A stretch of DNA of 64,000 nt from CAZUXY01 sp964624235 (GTDB lineage: Bacteria > Spirochaetota > UBA4802 > UBA5368), in assembly GCA_964624235.1 (NCBI GenBank), contig CAZUXY010000022.1:1-64000 (forward strand), in the 5' to 3' direction. The notes below the pieces were generated by a model, which ran no database searches, was not told the DNA's origin, and was given only the letters and a program-made list of their open reading frames with translations. Positions 32,174-40,676 of the stretch are shown here, piece after piece. The position numbers and the translations under genes are program-made. Numbering within the stretch: the stretch's first letter is position 1; each line of letters starts with the position of its first letter.

Positions 32174-32914
32174 ATGCAAATGAAAAAGCTCGCATATCCT
32201 ATGATCTTATTCCTGGGTTTCGTTGACGCCGCCCTGGGCCAGCATTACATTAGAAACACGACGGTAATCGACACACCGACGGCCTATACGCTGGGAAAGG
32301 GTACTTATCAGGTTTCATTTCTCGGCTATGATAACGGCGGTGTTGAGTTGAAAACGCTTCTGGGATTACACGGCAACCTCTTCCTGGGAGTTTCTCTTGA
32401 TATTCAGAATGCAATAGGAAAGGATAAGCCGGAGCCTAATGTTCCTGGAGTGATCGCTAAAATCAAATTCACCGATGGATGGGAAACTTTTCCAATATCT
32501 CTGGCTATTGGATACGATTCATTTTATATAGGGCAGGAGGGTAAAACCTACAATCCCGACAACAAGCTAAACCGGATGATATACGGACCGTATTTCGTGA
32601 TCACCAAGCCGGTCTACGTGTTCAACGATGAGCAGCATTTCCATTTTGGCGTCCGTCTACCCACACAGCCGGACTATGTTCCTGAGGACACCTCGTATTT
32701 CCTTTCACTGGACATACCGCTGGGGGAGTATTTCATTTTCAAGACTGAAACCGAGCGTATCTATTATGATTTTTCACGTTCAGGCGACTGGATGCTCAAT
32801 TTAGGTTTACGATATACGTATATGGGGCGCCTGGGAGTCGAATTTGATTTTCTGCTTCAGCCGAATGAAAGGGCGAACAGGATAATAAGGATAGAATATA
32901 ATGACGTATTTTAA
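32174..32914 (+). CDS. Predicted outer-membrane beta-barrel-like protein
   Basis: A 246-residue protein with a signal peptide (MKKLAYPMILFLGFVDAALGQ). Alternating amphipathic strands follow throughout (for example TYQVSFLGYD, LFLGVSLDIQ, WMLNLGLRYTYMG, GVEFDFLLQP), ending with a charged strand. This pattern suggests a small transport or structural barrel. I do not recognise a named family. An alternative ATG lies six bases downstream. It overlaps the next gene by 14 bases, starting a tightly packed gene run. Confidence 0.55.
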   Translation: MQMKKLAYPMILFLGFVDAALGQHYIRNTTVIDTPTAYTLGKGTYQVSFLGYDNGGVELKTLLGLHGNLFLGVSLDIQNAIGKDKPEPNVPGVIAKIKFTDGWETFPISLAIGYDSFYIGQEGKTYNPDNKLNRMIYGPYFVITKPVYVFNDEQHFHFGVRLPTQPDYVPEDTSYFLSLDIPLGEYFIFKTETERIYYDFSRSGDWMLNLGLRYTYMGRLGVEFDFLLQPNERANRIIRIEYNDVF

Positions 32915-33350
32915 ACTGGGCTTCATCGTATTGCTGCTGATGACAGCGGCGCAGGCCCAATCCCTCGAAAGATGCACCCTGCACTTTAAAAATTCAGAAC
33001 ACAGAAATGTGTCACTTACGGTTGAAATCGCGCGGACCGAGATACAGCGGAATGAAGGCCTGATGTACCGAAAAACCCTTGAAAAAAACAGCGGGATGCT
33101 GTTTGTGTTTGAAAGTGAAAGGATAATGAATTTCTGGATGAAGAATACTTATATACCGCTCAGTATCGCCTACATCGACCGTTACGGGATCATACGTGAA
33201 ATACACCATATGAAACCCTTGGACACCTCGCTTACCTATATGTCGCGAAACAGGGCACTCTACGCTGTTGAAGTTAACCAGGGATGGTTCGAACGAAACA
33301 AAATAACTCCAGGCTGTAAAATCGAGTTACATGGATGCCTCGGTAAATAG
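32901..33350 (+). CDS. DUF192 family secreted protein
   Basis: This 149-residue protein has a signal peptide (about 1-19, cleavage after AAQA) and a DUF192 domain: VEIARTEIQRNEGLMYRKTLEKNSGMLFVFESERIMNFWMKNTYIPLSIAYID, then ALYAVEVNQGWFERNKITPGCKIEL. The family is periplasmic or extracellular and its role is not established. It overlaps the preceding gene by 14 bases and HflX by 20 bases. Confidence 0.88.
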   Translation: MTYFKLGFIVLLLMTAAQAQSLERCTLHFKNSEHRNVSLTVEIARTEIQRNEGLMYRKTLEKNSGMLFVFESERIMNFWMKNTYIPLSIAYIDRYGIIREIHHMKPLDTSLTYMSRNRALYAVEVNQGWFERNKITPGCKIELHGCLGK

Positions 33351-34506
33351 AATTCCCTCCTCGAAAGACGAACGCGCGCTGTTGATCGCCCTGAACCTGG
33401 GCGCAAGACACATTGAGGATGTAGAGCATTCTCTTGATGAACTGCACATGCTGGTTTCCACCGCGGGCGGTATCGTCGTCGACAAAATCATAATGCGCCG
33501 TGAAACCCTGGACGCTTCACACATTATTGGAAAAGGGCAGGTAGATCATGTACGCGGAATGATCAAAGAAAAGGACATACGCCTGATGGTATTCAATCTG
33601 AATTCCATACGGCCTGCACAGGTCAGAAACCTTGAGGAATTGCTGAAATGCCGTGTGGTGGGGAGAAGTGAGGTTATACTAGACATCTTCGCGCGCAGGG
33701 CCAGAAGCGCAGAAGCGAAGATACAGGTGGAACTGGCACAGCTCAATTATATCCTCCCCCGGCTCAAGGGTCTGGGCGGCGTTTTATCGCGTCTGGGTGG
33801 CGGAATAGGGACCAGGGGTCCAGGTGAAAAAATGCTCGAAACCGACCGCCGTCATATACTGAAACGAATATCAAAGCTGAACCATAAGCTCGTAAAGATC
33901 GCACGCCACAGGTCCCTTATCAGAAAGTCCAGGGAAGGACAGGTGCGGTGCGCGGTGGTGGGATATACCAACGCCGGGAAATCCACGCTAATAAACGTGC
34001 TCGCCAGAGACGATCTTTTCGTGGAAGACCGTCTTTTCGCGACCCTGGACGCCTATACCAGGATGGTATACCTTGATGAAACAAAAAAAGTTTTGCTCAC
34101 CGACACAGTGGGTTTCATCAGCGATCTTCCCGCTCATCTCATTGAATCGTTCAAATCCACACTTGAAGAAATAGTCAACGCACATTTACTGGTGCATATC
34201 GTGGACGCAACCTCACGAAATATTGATGGTGCCGTTAACACGGTAAATGTTGAACTTCAACAACTGGGCTGCAACGGAAAGGAAACCATCGTGTTTCTGA
34301 ACAAGTGCGACCTGCTGAATCCGGAATCGGCCCAGTTCGAGAGGCTGGGGTACAGATACCCTGAAGCCATTATCGGTTCAGCGGTTACGGGTGCCGGCAT
34401 TGATGCGCTGAAGCAAAGGTTATCGGCGTTTTGTGAAACGGTAACCATGAATGGTTATCAAGATTATCCCGGAAATTTCCGAAATAATATACATGGTGGG
34501 ATTTAA
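33331..34506 (+). CDS. hflX: GTPase HflX
   Basis: This 391-residue protein has the HflX N-terminal domain (DASHIIGKGQVDHVRG; FNLNSIRPAQVRNLE; LILDIFARRARSAEAKIQVELAQLNYILPRL) with the glycine-rich LGGGIGTRGPGE. The GTPase domain has G1 GYTNAGKST at 211-219, G3 DTVGF and G4 NKCD. HflX binds the 50S ribosome and splits stalled or heat-damaged ribosomes. Motifs and length are complete. Confidence 0.95.
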   Translation: MDASVNRIPSSKDERALLIALNLGARHIEDVEHSLDELHMLVSTAGGIVVDKIIMRRETLDASHIIGKGQVDHVRGMIKEKDIRLMVFNLNSIRPAQVRNLEELLKCRVVGRSEVILDIFARRARSAEAKIQVELAQLNYILPRLKGLGGVLSRLGGGIGTRGPGEKMLETDRRHILKRISKLNHKLVKIARHRSLIRKSREGQVRCAVVGYTNAGKSTLINVLARDDLFVEDRLFATLDAYTRMVYLDETKKVLLTDTVGFISDLPAHLIESFKSTLEEIVNAHLLVHIVDATSRNIDGAVNTVNVELQQLGCNGKETIVFLNKCDLLNPESAQFERLGYRYPEAIIGSAVTGAGIDALKQRLSAFCETVTMNGYQDYPGNFRNNIHGGI

Positions 34507-35620
34507 ATCCGGAATACCCGCAACGGTATTGTTTTTAACGGTTTTGTCAGTATTCCTGAATTACAATTCATCGGGTGCCGTCGGCCGTATGGTTGAGGGT
34601 AAAGCTGTAGACTCCATCATAAATCTGGAAAACGCTATTATCGTTCACGGTCTTCATAGTGAAATAAGTGAACACGATGAGATTTCGAAGAAAGGCGGCA
34701 TTATAGTAGACAATGATTTCGGCAACGGACTTGCCACTCCCCGGGGGAAGAAGAACGGTATAGTTAAAAGGAATGACACCTCATACAGAAACGCGGACGT
34801 CGATTTGCACAACCCCACGGCAAAGGAATACCTGAAAAATCTCAGAAAAAAGGATATCCGCTGGCAGGTAATGAAATACCGGATACGAAGGGGCGATAAT
34901 TTGTGGGACCTGGCCAGGAGTTTCAACAGTGAATCCGAACATATAATAGGGATTAATGCTATTGATAATCCTGACCGGCTTGATGCGGGAAAAACAATAA
35001 TAATACCTCATCGTAAGGGAACCAGCTACACGGTTAAAAAGGGAGATACGCTGAGTGCCATAGCAAAGGAACATGGTACCACTGTTTCTTCCCTGAAAAG
35101 CTTCAACACACTACGTAATGCGGAAAGCATTATGCCGGGTAAAACTCTTTTCATCGCTTATAATGGTAAAAATAATAGAATCAAAAAAGAAGCATACATC
35201 GCCAAAAACGAACCAACCACAAAACCGGATAAGGAAAAAAGGTTCCAGTGGCCCTTACGGGGAAGAATTACTTCGAGCTTCGGGAACCGTATCGATCCGT
35301 TTTCAAAAAAGAGATCATTTCACTGCGGTATAGATATAAGCGCTGAACCGGGAACACCCGTCAGAGCATCCGCGGCAGGTAAGGTGATATTCAGCGGCTG
35401 GAAGGATGGATATGGAAATATGCTGGTGCTGAGACATGACGGAGGTTATATTACAGTTTACGCCCACAATAAAAAGAACACGGCCGAGGTTGACACAATA
35501 GTTGGAAAAAATGAAATTATCGCGTATTCCGGCATGACGGGAGCGGTTACAGGGGCACACCTGCATTTTGAGATCAGGAAATACCTCACACCGCTGAATC
35601 CATTGAGGTTTATCAAGTGA
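34493..35620 (+). CDS. LysM-M23 peptidoglycan endopeptidase
   Basis: This protein of about 375 residues has an N-terminal membrane anchor or signal segment, then two LysM domains (RIRRGDNLWDLARSF and YTVKKGDTLSAIAKEH). A C-terminal M23 metallopeptidase domain carries the zinc-site motifs HCGIDIS and HLHFEIR. It cleaves peptide cross-links in the cell wall or activates amidases; all metal ligands appear present. An upstream in-frame ATG at 34451 would enlarge the overlap with hflX; neither start has a clear ribosome-binding site. It is followed without a gap by a TPR protein. Confidence 0.88.
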   Translation: MVGFKSGIPATVLFLTVLSVFLNYNSSGAVGRMVEGKAVDSIINLENAIIVHGLHSEISEHDEISKKGGIIVDNDFGNGLATPRGKKNGIVKRNDTSYRNADVDLHNPTAKEYLKNLRKKDIRWQVMKYRIRRGDNLWDLARSFNSESEHIIGINAIDNPDRLDAGKTIIIPHRKGTSYTVKKGDTLSAIAKEHGTTVSSLKSFNTLRNAESIMPGKTLFIAYNGKNNRIKKEAYIAKNEPTTKPDKEKRFQWPLRGRITSSFGNRIDPFSKKRSFHCGIDISAEPGTPVRASAAGKVIFSGWKDGYGNMLVLRHDGGYITVYAHNKKNTAEVDTIVGKNEIIAYSGMTGAVTGAHLHFEIRKYLTPLNPLRFIK

Positions 35621-36681
35621 TGAAAAAAACACTTTTAATACTTATTGTTTCGTTATTGCTGACAGCTTACTCTTCTTCTGAAGGAGCTGCGCTGAGAAAC
35701 GGTAATGTTAAGGATTACACCATCACTGTTTTTTATCATCAGGAAGATACGGAAGGATGGAAGTCGGTATTAAAAGGAAAAATAATATCAATCGGCACAA
35801 AAGATGAATATGATAAAAATGATATATCAGCATCTTCCCGCGACCGTACTAAAACTACAATCAGGTTATACAACGCCGAAGGTATAAAAAAAGAAGATAT
35901 GCTGTTTATCATTAACTCAAAGAACATGATTGTGGCAAAAGTCCAGGTGATAAAAGTTTTTGAAAGCGTTTCATTCGGTCCGTTGGTGGTTGGTTACGGT
36001 AACCTCAGGCTTGCAAAACAGGGCGATCGTGTGGTAATGAAGATTGAGGATGCATATTCAAAATACGCCTATATATACCGTGCCCGTGGTGATTATTACC
36101 GTGAAACAGGCGACACCGCGGAGTCGATAAACAATTACAAAAAGTCCATTGAGATGGACAAGGGCAACCCTGAAGCGCATTTCGAACTGGGAAAAATTTA
36201 TTTAAATGAGGGCTTATACCAGTTTGCGTTCAGGGAATTCAATATCGCTTATAAAAATATTGGACGACTGTATGACCGCGAGGATAAATTCCAGCTGTTG
36301 AAATACATGACCGAAACAAGGTTCAAACAGGCATATAATACCGATATTAAAGAGGATCTGAAAAACAAATATATTACGGAAGGAATATCATATTCCAGGG
36401 AAGCTCTTTCATTAAATCCCGATTCCGAAGATATACATTACTATCTTGGAGTATTCTACTACAAAAACAGCAATCCATCTGACGTGGACTCGAAAAATCA
36501 TCTTATGAAAGCAATTGAAAAAGATCCTGAAAATATTAATGCATTCATACTCCTTGCGGAATTATACTACCGGCATAAGAACATGCTTAAATCCAGACAA
36601 TATGCAGAAAGCGCTCTTAAAATAGACCCATCAAACGAAAGGGCAAAATTTATCCGCTCATTGACCGAGAAACAGGAATAA
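35620..36681 (+). CDS. Exported TPR-repeat protein
   Basis: A 353-residue protein with a hydrophobic signal segment (LLILIVSLLLTAYSSS), an N-terminal beta-rich domain (about 25-145) and several tetratricopeptide repeats from about 150 (YIYRARGDYYRETGDTAESINNYKKSIEMDKGNPEAHFELGKIYLNEG; ... IHYYLGVFYYKNSN; ... AFILLAELYYRHKNM). It probably acts as a periplasmic scaffold. Its ATG shares a base with the stop of the M23 gene (TGATG), indicating coupled expression with the cell-wall enzyme. Confidence 0.75.
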   Translation: MKKTLLILIVSLLLTAYSSSEGAALRNGNVKDYTITVFYHQEDTEGWKSVLKGKIISIGTKDEYDKNDISASSRDRTKTTIRLYNAEGIKKEDMLFIINSKNMIVAKVQVIKVFESVSFGPLVVGYGNLRLAKQGDRVVMKIEDAYSKYAYIYRARGDYYRETGDTAESINNYKKSIEMDKGNPEAHFELGKIYLNEGLYQFAFREFNIAYKNIGRLYDREDKFQLLKYMTETRFKQAYNTDIKEDLKNKYITEGISYSREALSLNPDSEDIHYYLGVFYYKNSNPSDVDSKNHLMKAIEKDPENINAFILLAELYYRHKNMLKSRQYAESALKIDPSNERAKFIRSLTEKQE

Positions 36682-36724
36682 GAAGTATAAAAGATATTAT
36701 AGGTGTTTTTTTATCTTACTTCCG

Positions 36725-36738
36725 ATAACATATGTTAT
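36725..36738. promoter_or_regulatory. 14-base perfect palindrome upstream of GH18 gene
   Basis: ATAACATATGTTAT is a perfect palindrome 30 bases before the GH18 start, in an AT-rich gap. It is a candidate operator for a dimeric regulator; nothing else supports this. Confidence 0.3.
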
Positions 36739-36768
36739 GTCGCATAGGAAAATTTCTTATACATATTA

Positions 36769-37773
36769 ATGAAATACAATTATTCAAAAAGCGTATTATT
36801 CTCTCTCCTCTCTTTTGCAATCATATTCCTCTTTATAAATTATTGTTCTGAACATACTTCGTTATTGGTGCATGGTGATGGTGCATTAAAGAAATGGGCG
36901 TATTGCTTACCGGGTACGTTGAATCGCAACGGTACTTCATATCTGCGCGTTTTACCATCTCAATACGATGTGATTGCGATAACCGGTTTTACAATTAATG
37001 CTGATGCAGCAATAAGAAAGACTGACAGTTTAAAAAGTACCGTAACGTCTACAGTTCCAGGGGGAACAGTAATTTGCTACGTGTTCACCTTTAACTCGCT
37101 ACGGTCTGCTTTAAAAATACTTTCATCGGCGCAATTGACTTATCGGGCAGCTTCAAACCTGTCGAAATTTGCGCGTTTACATCTACTAACACATATCCAT
37201 CTGGACATCGAATATCTTCCTCCATCCATGTCTGACAATCTGGGACGTTTTCTATTGTCGATAAAGAAACAATTACGTAATGATAATACCGGGTGCCGTC
37301 TATCTATGGCGGTATTTCCTCATATAGATTTTCCAACCCGATGGTCGGGTTTTCATAACCTTGATGTAATCAGCAGGTACTGCGACGAGGCGGTAATCAT
37401 GTGTTATGATTATCATCGCAAGGATACTTTACCGGGTCCTGTTACGGATTTAAATTGGACTGTCAGGAATATAGAACACATGCTGAAATATTTCAGTCCT
37501 GACCGTGTCTGGCTTGGCATACCTGCGTACGGGTATTCATGGAGCAATGACGGGAAATCCACTGTAATATCGGCAAGATACGCCGTAAAACTCTACGATA
37601 AGGGGCTGTGTCGCAGGGACGTTTCAGGCAATTCCGTGTGCGACTATACAGTTAAAGGAAAAAAGTATATCGCTTATGTGTCAGATCGAAAAACAAGGGA
37701 TATGCTTGCGGACATCGCACGCCGTTATCGTCTTAAAGGAACCGCCCTCTGGAGGCTGGGTTTTGAGGAATGA
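36769..37773 (+). CDS. Glycoside hydrolase family 18-like protein
   Basis: This 334-residue protein has an N-terminal membrane/signal segment and a TIM-barrel of the YaaH/chitinase class. The catalytic strand reads HIHLDIEYL, matching the end of the DxxDxDxE motif with the acidic Glu. MCYDYH and LGIPAYGYSW are further family strands, and GTALWRLGFE closes the barrel. It probably cleaves or binds N-acetylglucosamine polymers of the cell wall. It follows the LysM/M23 and TPR genes in the same direction, consistent with a wall-remodelling group, and converges on the next gene with an eight-base gap. Confidence 0.8.
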   Translation: MKYNYSKSVLFSLLSFAIIFLFINYCSEHTSLLVHGDGALKKWAYCLPGTLNRNGTSYLRVLPSQYDVIAITGFTINADAAIRKTDSLKSTVTSTVPGGTVICYVFTFNSLRSALKILSSAQLTYRAASNLSKFARLHLLTHIHLDIEYLPPSMSDNLGRFLLSIKKQLRNDNTGCRLSMAVFPHIDFPTRWSGFHNLDVISRYCDEAVIMCYDYHRKDTLPGPVTDLNWTVRNIEHMLKYFSPDRVWLGIPAYGYSWSNDGKSTVISARYAVKLYDKGLCRRDVSGNSVCDYTVKGKKYIAYVSDRKTRDMLADIARRYRLKGTALWRLGFEE

Positions 37774-37781
37774 AGCAACTC

Positions 37782-38225
37782 TCATGCTTTAAAGGATCTC
37801 TTGGTTTCCTGGAGACCGGCGGTTTCGTTTCGCAATTCTATAATCTTTTTAATAATCTCACTTTCTCGCCTCTTTACCTTTTCATCTTCGAATCCTCTGG
37901 TAAGACGGATCTTGACTGTGATATCCCTGCAGTCACCGGCTAGCGATGTACCGTTAAGATTTTCGGAATAAAGGTTAACCACCACGTCTTCTACTGATTC
38001 AATATCATCGTAACCGCTGGTTTTTCCTATCTGGGAATATCTGTGAACGTGGTTTTTGTCGATGCCTAGTGTTTCAACGAACAATTTTTGTAATATATTG
38101 TTGGTCTGTTCGTGTTTCTCTGCGTTGTAAAGATACTTACCCCGTTCTGCTTCAAGTTCTTTCAGTAGATCTCTTTCATGAAATTTCAGTTCGGCGATCT
38201 TCAGTTCGATTTCTTTAATATTCAT
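37782..38225 (-). CDS. Hypothetical coiled-coil protein
   Basis: A 147-residue soluble protein with helical coiled-coil ends (IKEIELKIAELKFHERDLLKELEAERG and RRESEIIKKIIELRNETAG) around a beta-rich middle (ESVEDVVVNLYSENL, ITVKIRLTRGFED). No family is recognised. It lies 27 bases downstream of phosphofructokinase on the same strand and is probably co-transcribed with it. Confidence 0.55.
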   Translation of the reverse strand: MNIKEIELKIAELKFHERDLLKELEAERGKYLYNAEKHEQTNNILQKLFVETLGIDKNHVHRYSQIGKTSGYDDIESVEDVVVNLYSENLNGTSLAGDCRDITVKIRLTRGFEDEKVKRRESEIIKKIIELRNETAGLQETKRSFKA

Positions 38226-38252
38226 TAACAGTTCAATATCGAAGAGTTGTTT

Positions 38253-39560
38253 TTACGTCATGCTGGCGGGCTGTCCGGTTGCTTCCAGGACATTAAACCA
38301 GAACCGTGAGTTCGGATCTATCTGGTTTCGTTTAGAAACCGCGGCTTCAATCGGTATGTGTGAAAAAATATTATTCCACTGCCCTACTACCATGTCGGTT
38401 TTGCCGGACATGCCGGCATGAACGGCGAATTGGCCCAGCAGGGCGCAATAAATGGAATCGTTCGGGTTAGCGTGTGTGCTTCTGATTAAATAGCTGGGGT
38501 CTATGTACTTCAGTGTTATTTCCATTGATTTTTTATTGAAATATTCTGTTATTTTATCTTTAAGAAATATGCCTATATCTGCAAGTTTGACGTTTCCTGA
38601 TGCATCTTTACCCATGGTAGATGGATCATTGCCGGTGATGTCCTGTCCCGCACCTTCCGCAACGCAAATAACAGCATGTCCACGGCGTTTCAGACGCTCC
38701 TCTAAATGGTGCAGAAAACCGTTATCTCCTTCAAAACCAAAGGGTACTTCCGGTATAAGTACAAAATTAACATCATTCATTGCAAGAGCGGTATTGGCGG
38801 CGATAAAACCGGAATACCTGCCCATCAGCTTAACCAGCCCAATACCATTATAAGCGCCTTCGGCCTCAATATGTGCGGCGGTTATTGAATCCACTGCTTT
38901 CGAAACTGCTGTTTCGAAACCGAAGGTTTTTTGAATATAACTTATATCGTTATCAATAGTTTTAGGTATTCCAATAACAGAAAGTTTAATGTTACGATTC
39001 CCGGATATGGTCGCAATTTTGTGTGCCGCACGCAGACTTCCGTCACCGCCGATTACATACAGTATGTTGATATACAAACGTTCCAGATTATCCACAATTG
39101 ATTCCATATCATCGGTTCCACCGCGAGAAGAGCCAAGTATGGTACCTCCGATTTTATGGATGTTCATGACAGATTCGGGTGTGAGATTTATCGGCGGTAA
39201 ATCAACTCCGGTGTTCAATCCCTTGAAACCATAACGTATGCCGAGTATATTTGTTGAGCCGTACCGATAATGCGATTCCATAACCACTGAACGAATAACA
39301 TCGTTTATTCCCGGGCACAGACCTCCGCAGGTAAGCACTGCGCTTCGAATTTTTCCCGGGTCAAAGTAGATCAGTTTCCTGGGGCCCGCTTTTTCGAATG
39401 ATGAATCCTCATCGCACTGAACGGCGGCACCGTGTTTGAATGATACATTGTAGAGCAACCTTTCATCGTCATTCACAAACGCGTTGTCGGCGGCGAGGTA
39501 TTTGGTGATCAAAGGGGATGTAATTTTGCACACACCGAGATTTTTAATTTTCATGTTCAT
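38253..39560 (-). CDS. pfk: 6-phosphofructokinase (ATP-type signature, group II/III)
   Basis: This 435-residue phosphofructokinase has CGGLCPGINDVIR at 78-90, GGTILGSSRGG at 138-148, GGDGS at 171-175, PKTIDND at 199-205 and MGRYSGFIA later. The Gly in GGDGS is the residue that permits ATP, where PPi-dependent enzymes have Asp. The Lys in PKTIDND is shared with plant, protist and spirochaete-type enzymes. It phosphorylates fructose-6-phosphate in glycolysis. ATP as donor is a prediction from these residues. Confidence 0.9.
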   Translation of the reverse strand: MNMKIKNLGVCKITSPLITKYLAADNAFVNDDERLLYNVSFKHGAAVQCDEDSSFEKAGPRKLIYFDPGKIRSAVLTCGGLCPGINDVIRSVVMESHYRYGSTNILGIRYGFKGLNTGVDLPPINLTPESVMNIHKIGGTILGSSRGGTDDMESIVDNLERLYINILYVIGGDGSLRAAHKIATISGNRNIKLSVIGIPKTIDNDISYIQKTFGFETAVSKAVDSITAAHIEAEGAYNGIGLVKLMGRYSGFIAANTALAMNDVNFVLIPEVPFGFEGDNGFLHHLEERLKRRGHAVICVAEGAGQDITGNDPSTMGKDASGNVKLADIGIFLKDKITEYFNKKSMEITLKYIDPSYLIRSTHANPNDSIYCALLGQFAVHAGMSGKTDMVVGQWNNIFSHIPIEAAVSKRNQIDPNSRFWFNVLEATGQPASMT

Positions 39561-39628
39561 GAGTAAAATACTGAATCCTGAATAATGATATTACACAAAC
39601 AATAAAAGATACACATTCAAGGTAAATA

Positions 39629-40615
39629 TTATATCACCCGGTTCCTTCCATCTTTTTTTGCCTCGTAGAGGCGATTATCTGCTTTTTTAATAAGTGTGCC
39701 CCATTCGCCTCTGGTTTTCGGAATATCGTCAGCCACTCCTGCGCTGATTGTGACATGTGGGGCGACCTTGGAATATTCATGCTTAATGCGCAGGTTTTCG
39801 ACTTTCTCCTTCATCTGCAGTGCAATGGAGCGCGCATCATCAATCTTTATACCCGGAAGCAGCGCGACGAACTCCTCACCGCCGTAACGTGCAAGCATAT
39901 CGGTAGACTGGGTAAGTGCGTTTTTTAATGTTGTTGCTATCTTTACCAGACAGTCGTCTCCGGCTTGGTGTCCGTAATTATCGTTGTATCCCTTGAAATA
40001 ATCGATATCTATCATAATGATAGATAATACCTTGGGAATCTTTACGGCTTTGTCCCATTCCATTTCCAGATACTGATCGAAATATCTTCGATTGGGGATA
40101 CCGGTAAGACCATCCATGGCCGATGATTTCAAATATGACTGGTTCGCAAGCTCCAGCAACCTGTTTATTTCCAGGAGTTCTCTCTCCCGTTCTATCAATT
40201 CATGTTCACGTTTCTTTCGCTTATCCATTTCACGTTTAAGGGTAATCGCGGAACGGACTCGTGCGATCAGTTCAATACGGTGAAATGGTTTTTCGATAAA
40301 ATCAGTGGCACCCGCTTTAAATGCTTTTTCCAGGTTCTTGATGTCCCCTTTTGAGGTGATTATGATAATAGGTATATCGTCAAATCGTTCATTGCGTTTA
40401 AGGCGGCCGGTGAATTCAATACCGTCCATTCCCGGCATAATTATATCCAGAAGAATGAGGTCAATATTGTCGAACTCGGGGGTTCGTCGTAAAAACTCCT
40501 CAAGGGCCGAACTTGCGGAATTCACCAGTATAATTTCCCTGAACCCTTCTTTCGTCAGTTCTGTTTTAAGTATGGTCCTGACCGTTACCGAATCGTCAAT
40601 AATCAATATACTCAT
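39629..40615 (-). CDS. Response-regulator diguanylate cyclase (REC-GGDEF)
   Basis: This 328-residue protein has a receiver domain (residues 1-120) with the acidic pair DD at 7-8, phosphoacceptor Asp57 in LILLDIIMPGMDG and Lys109 in IEKPF. A short coiled-coil linker follows, then a GGDEF domain with active-site GGEEF at 245-249. It should make cyclic di-GMP when phosphorylated. The product-inhibition RxxD site is not intact (QSTD at 236-239). No cognate histidine kinase is adjacent. Confidence 0.92.
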   Translation of the reverse strand: MSILIIDDSVTVRTILKTELTKEGFREIILVNSASSALEEFLRRTPEFDNIDLILLDIIMPGMDGIEFTGRLKRNERFDDIPIIIITSKGDIKNLEKAFKAGATDFIEKPFHRIELIARVRSAITLKREMDKRKKREHELIERERELLEINRLLELANQSYLKSSAMDGLTGIPNRRYFDQYLEMEWDKAVKIPKVLSIIMIDIDYFKGYNDNYGHQAGDDCLVKIATTLKNALTQSTDMLARYGGEEFVALLPGIKIDDARSIALQMKEKVENLRIKHEYSKVAPHVTISAGVADDIPKTRGEWGTLIKKADNRLYEAKKDGRNRVI

Positions 40616-40676
40616 AACGATATTGATTATACATCAGAACTTGTGTAAATTCAAGTTCGAATATTTTAATAGTAAA

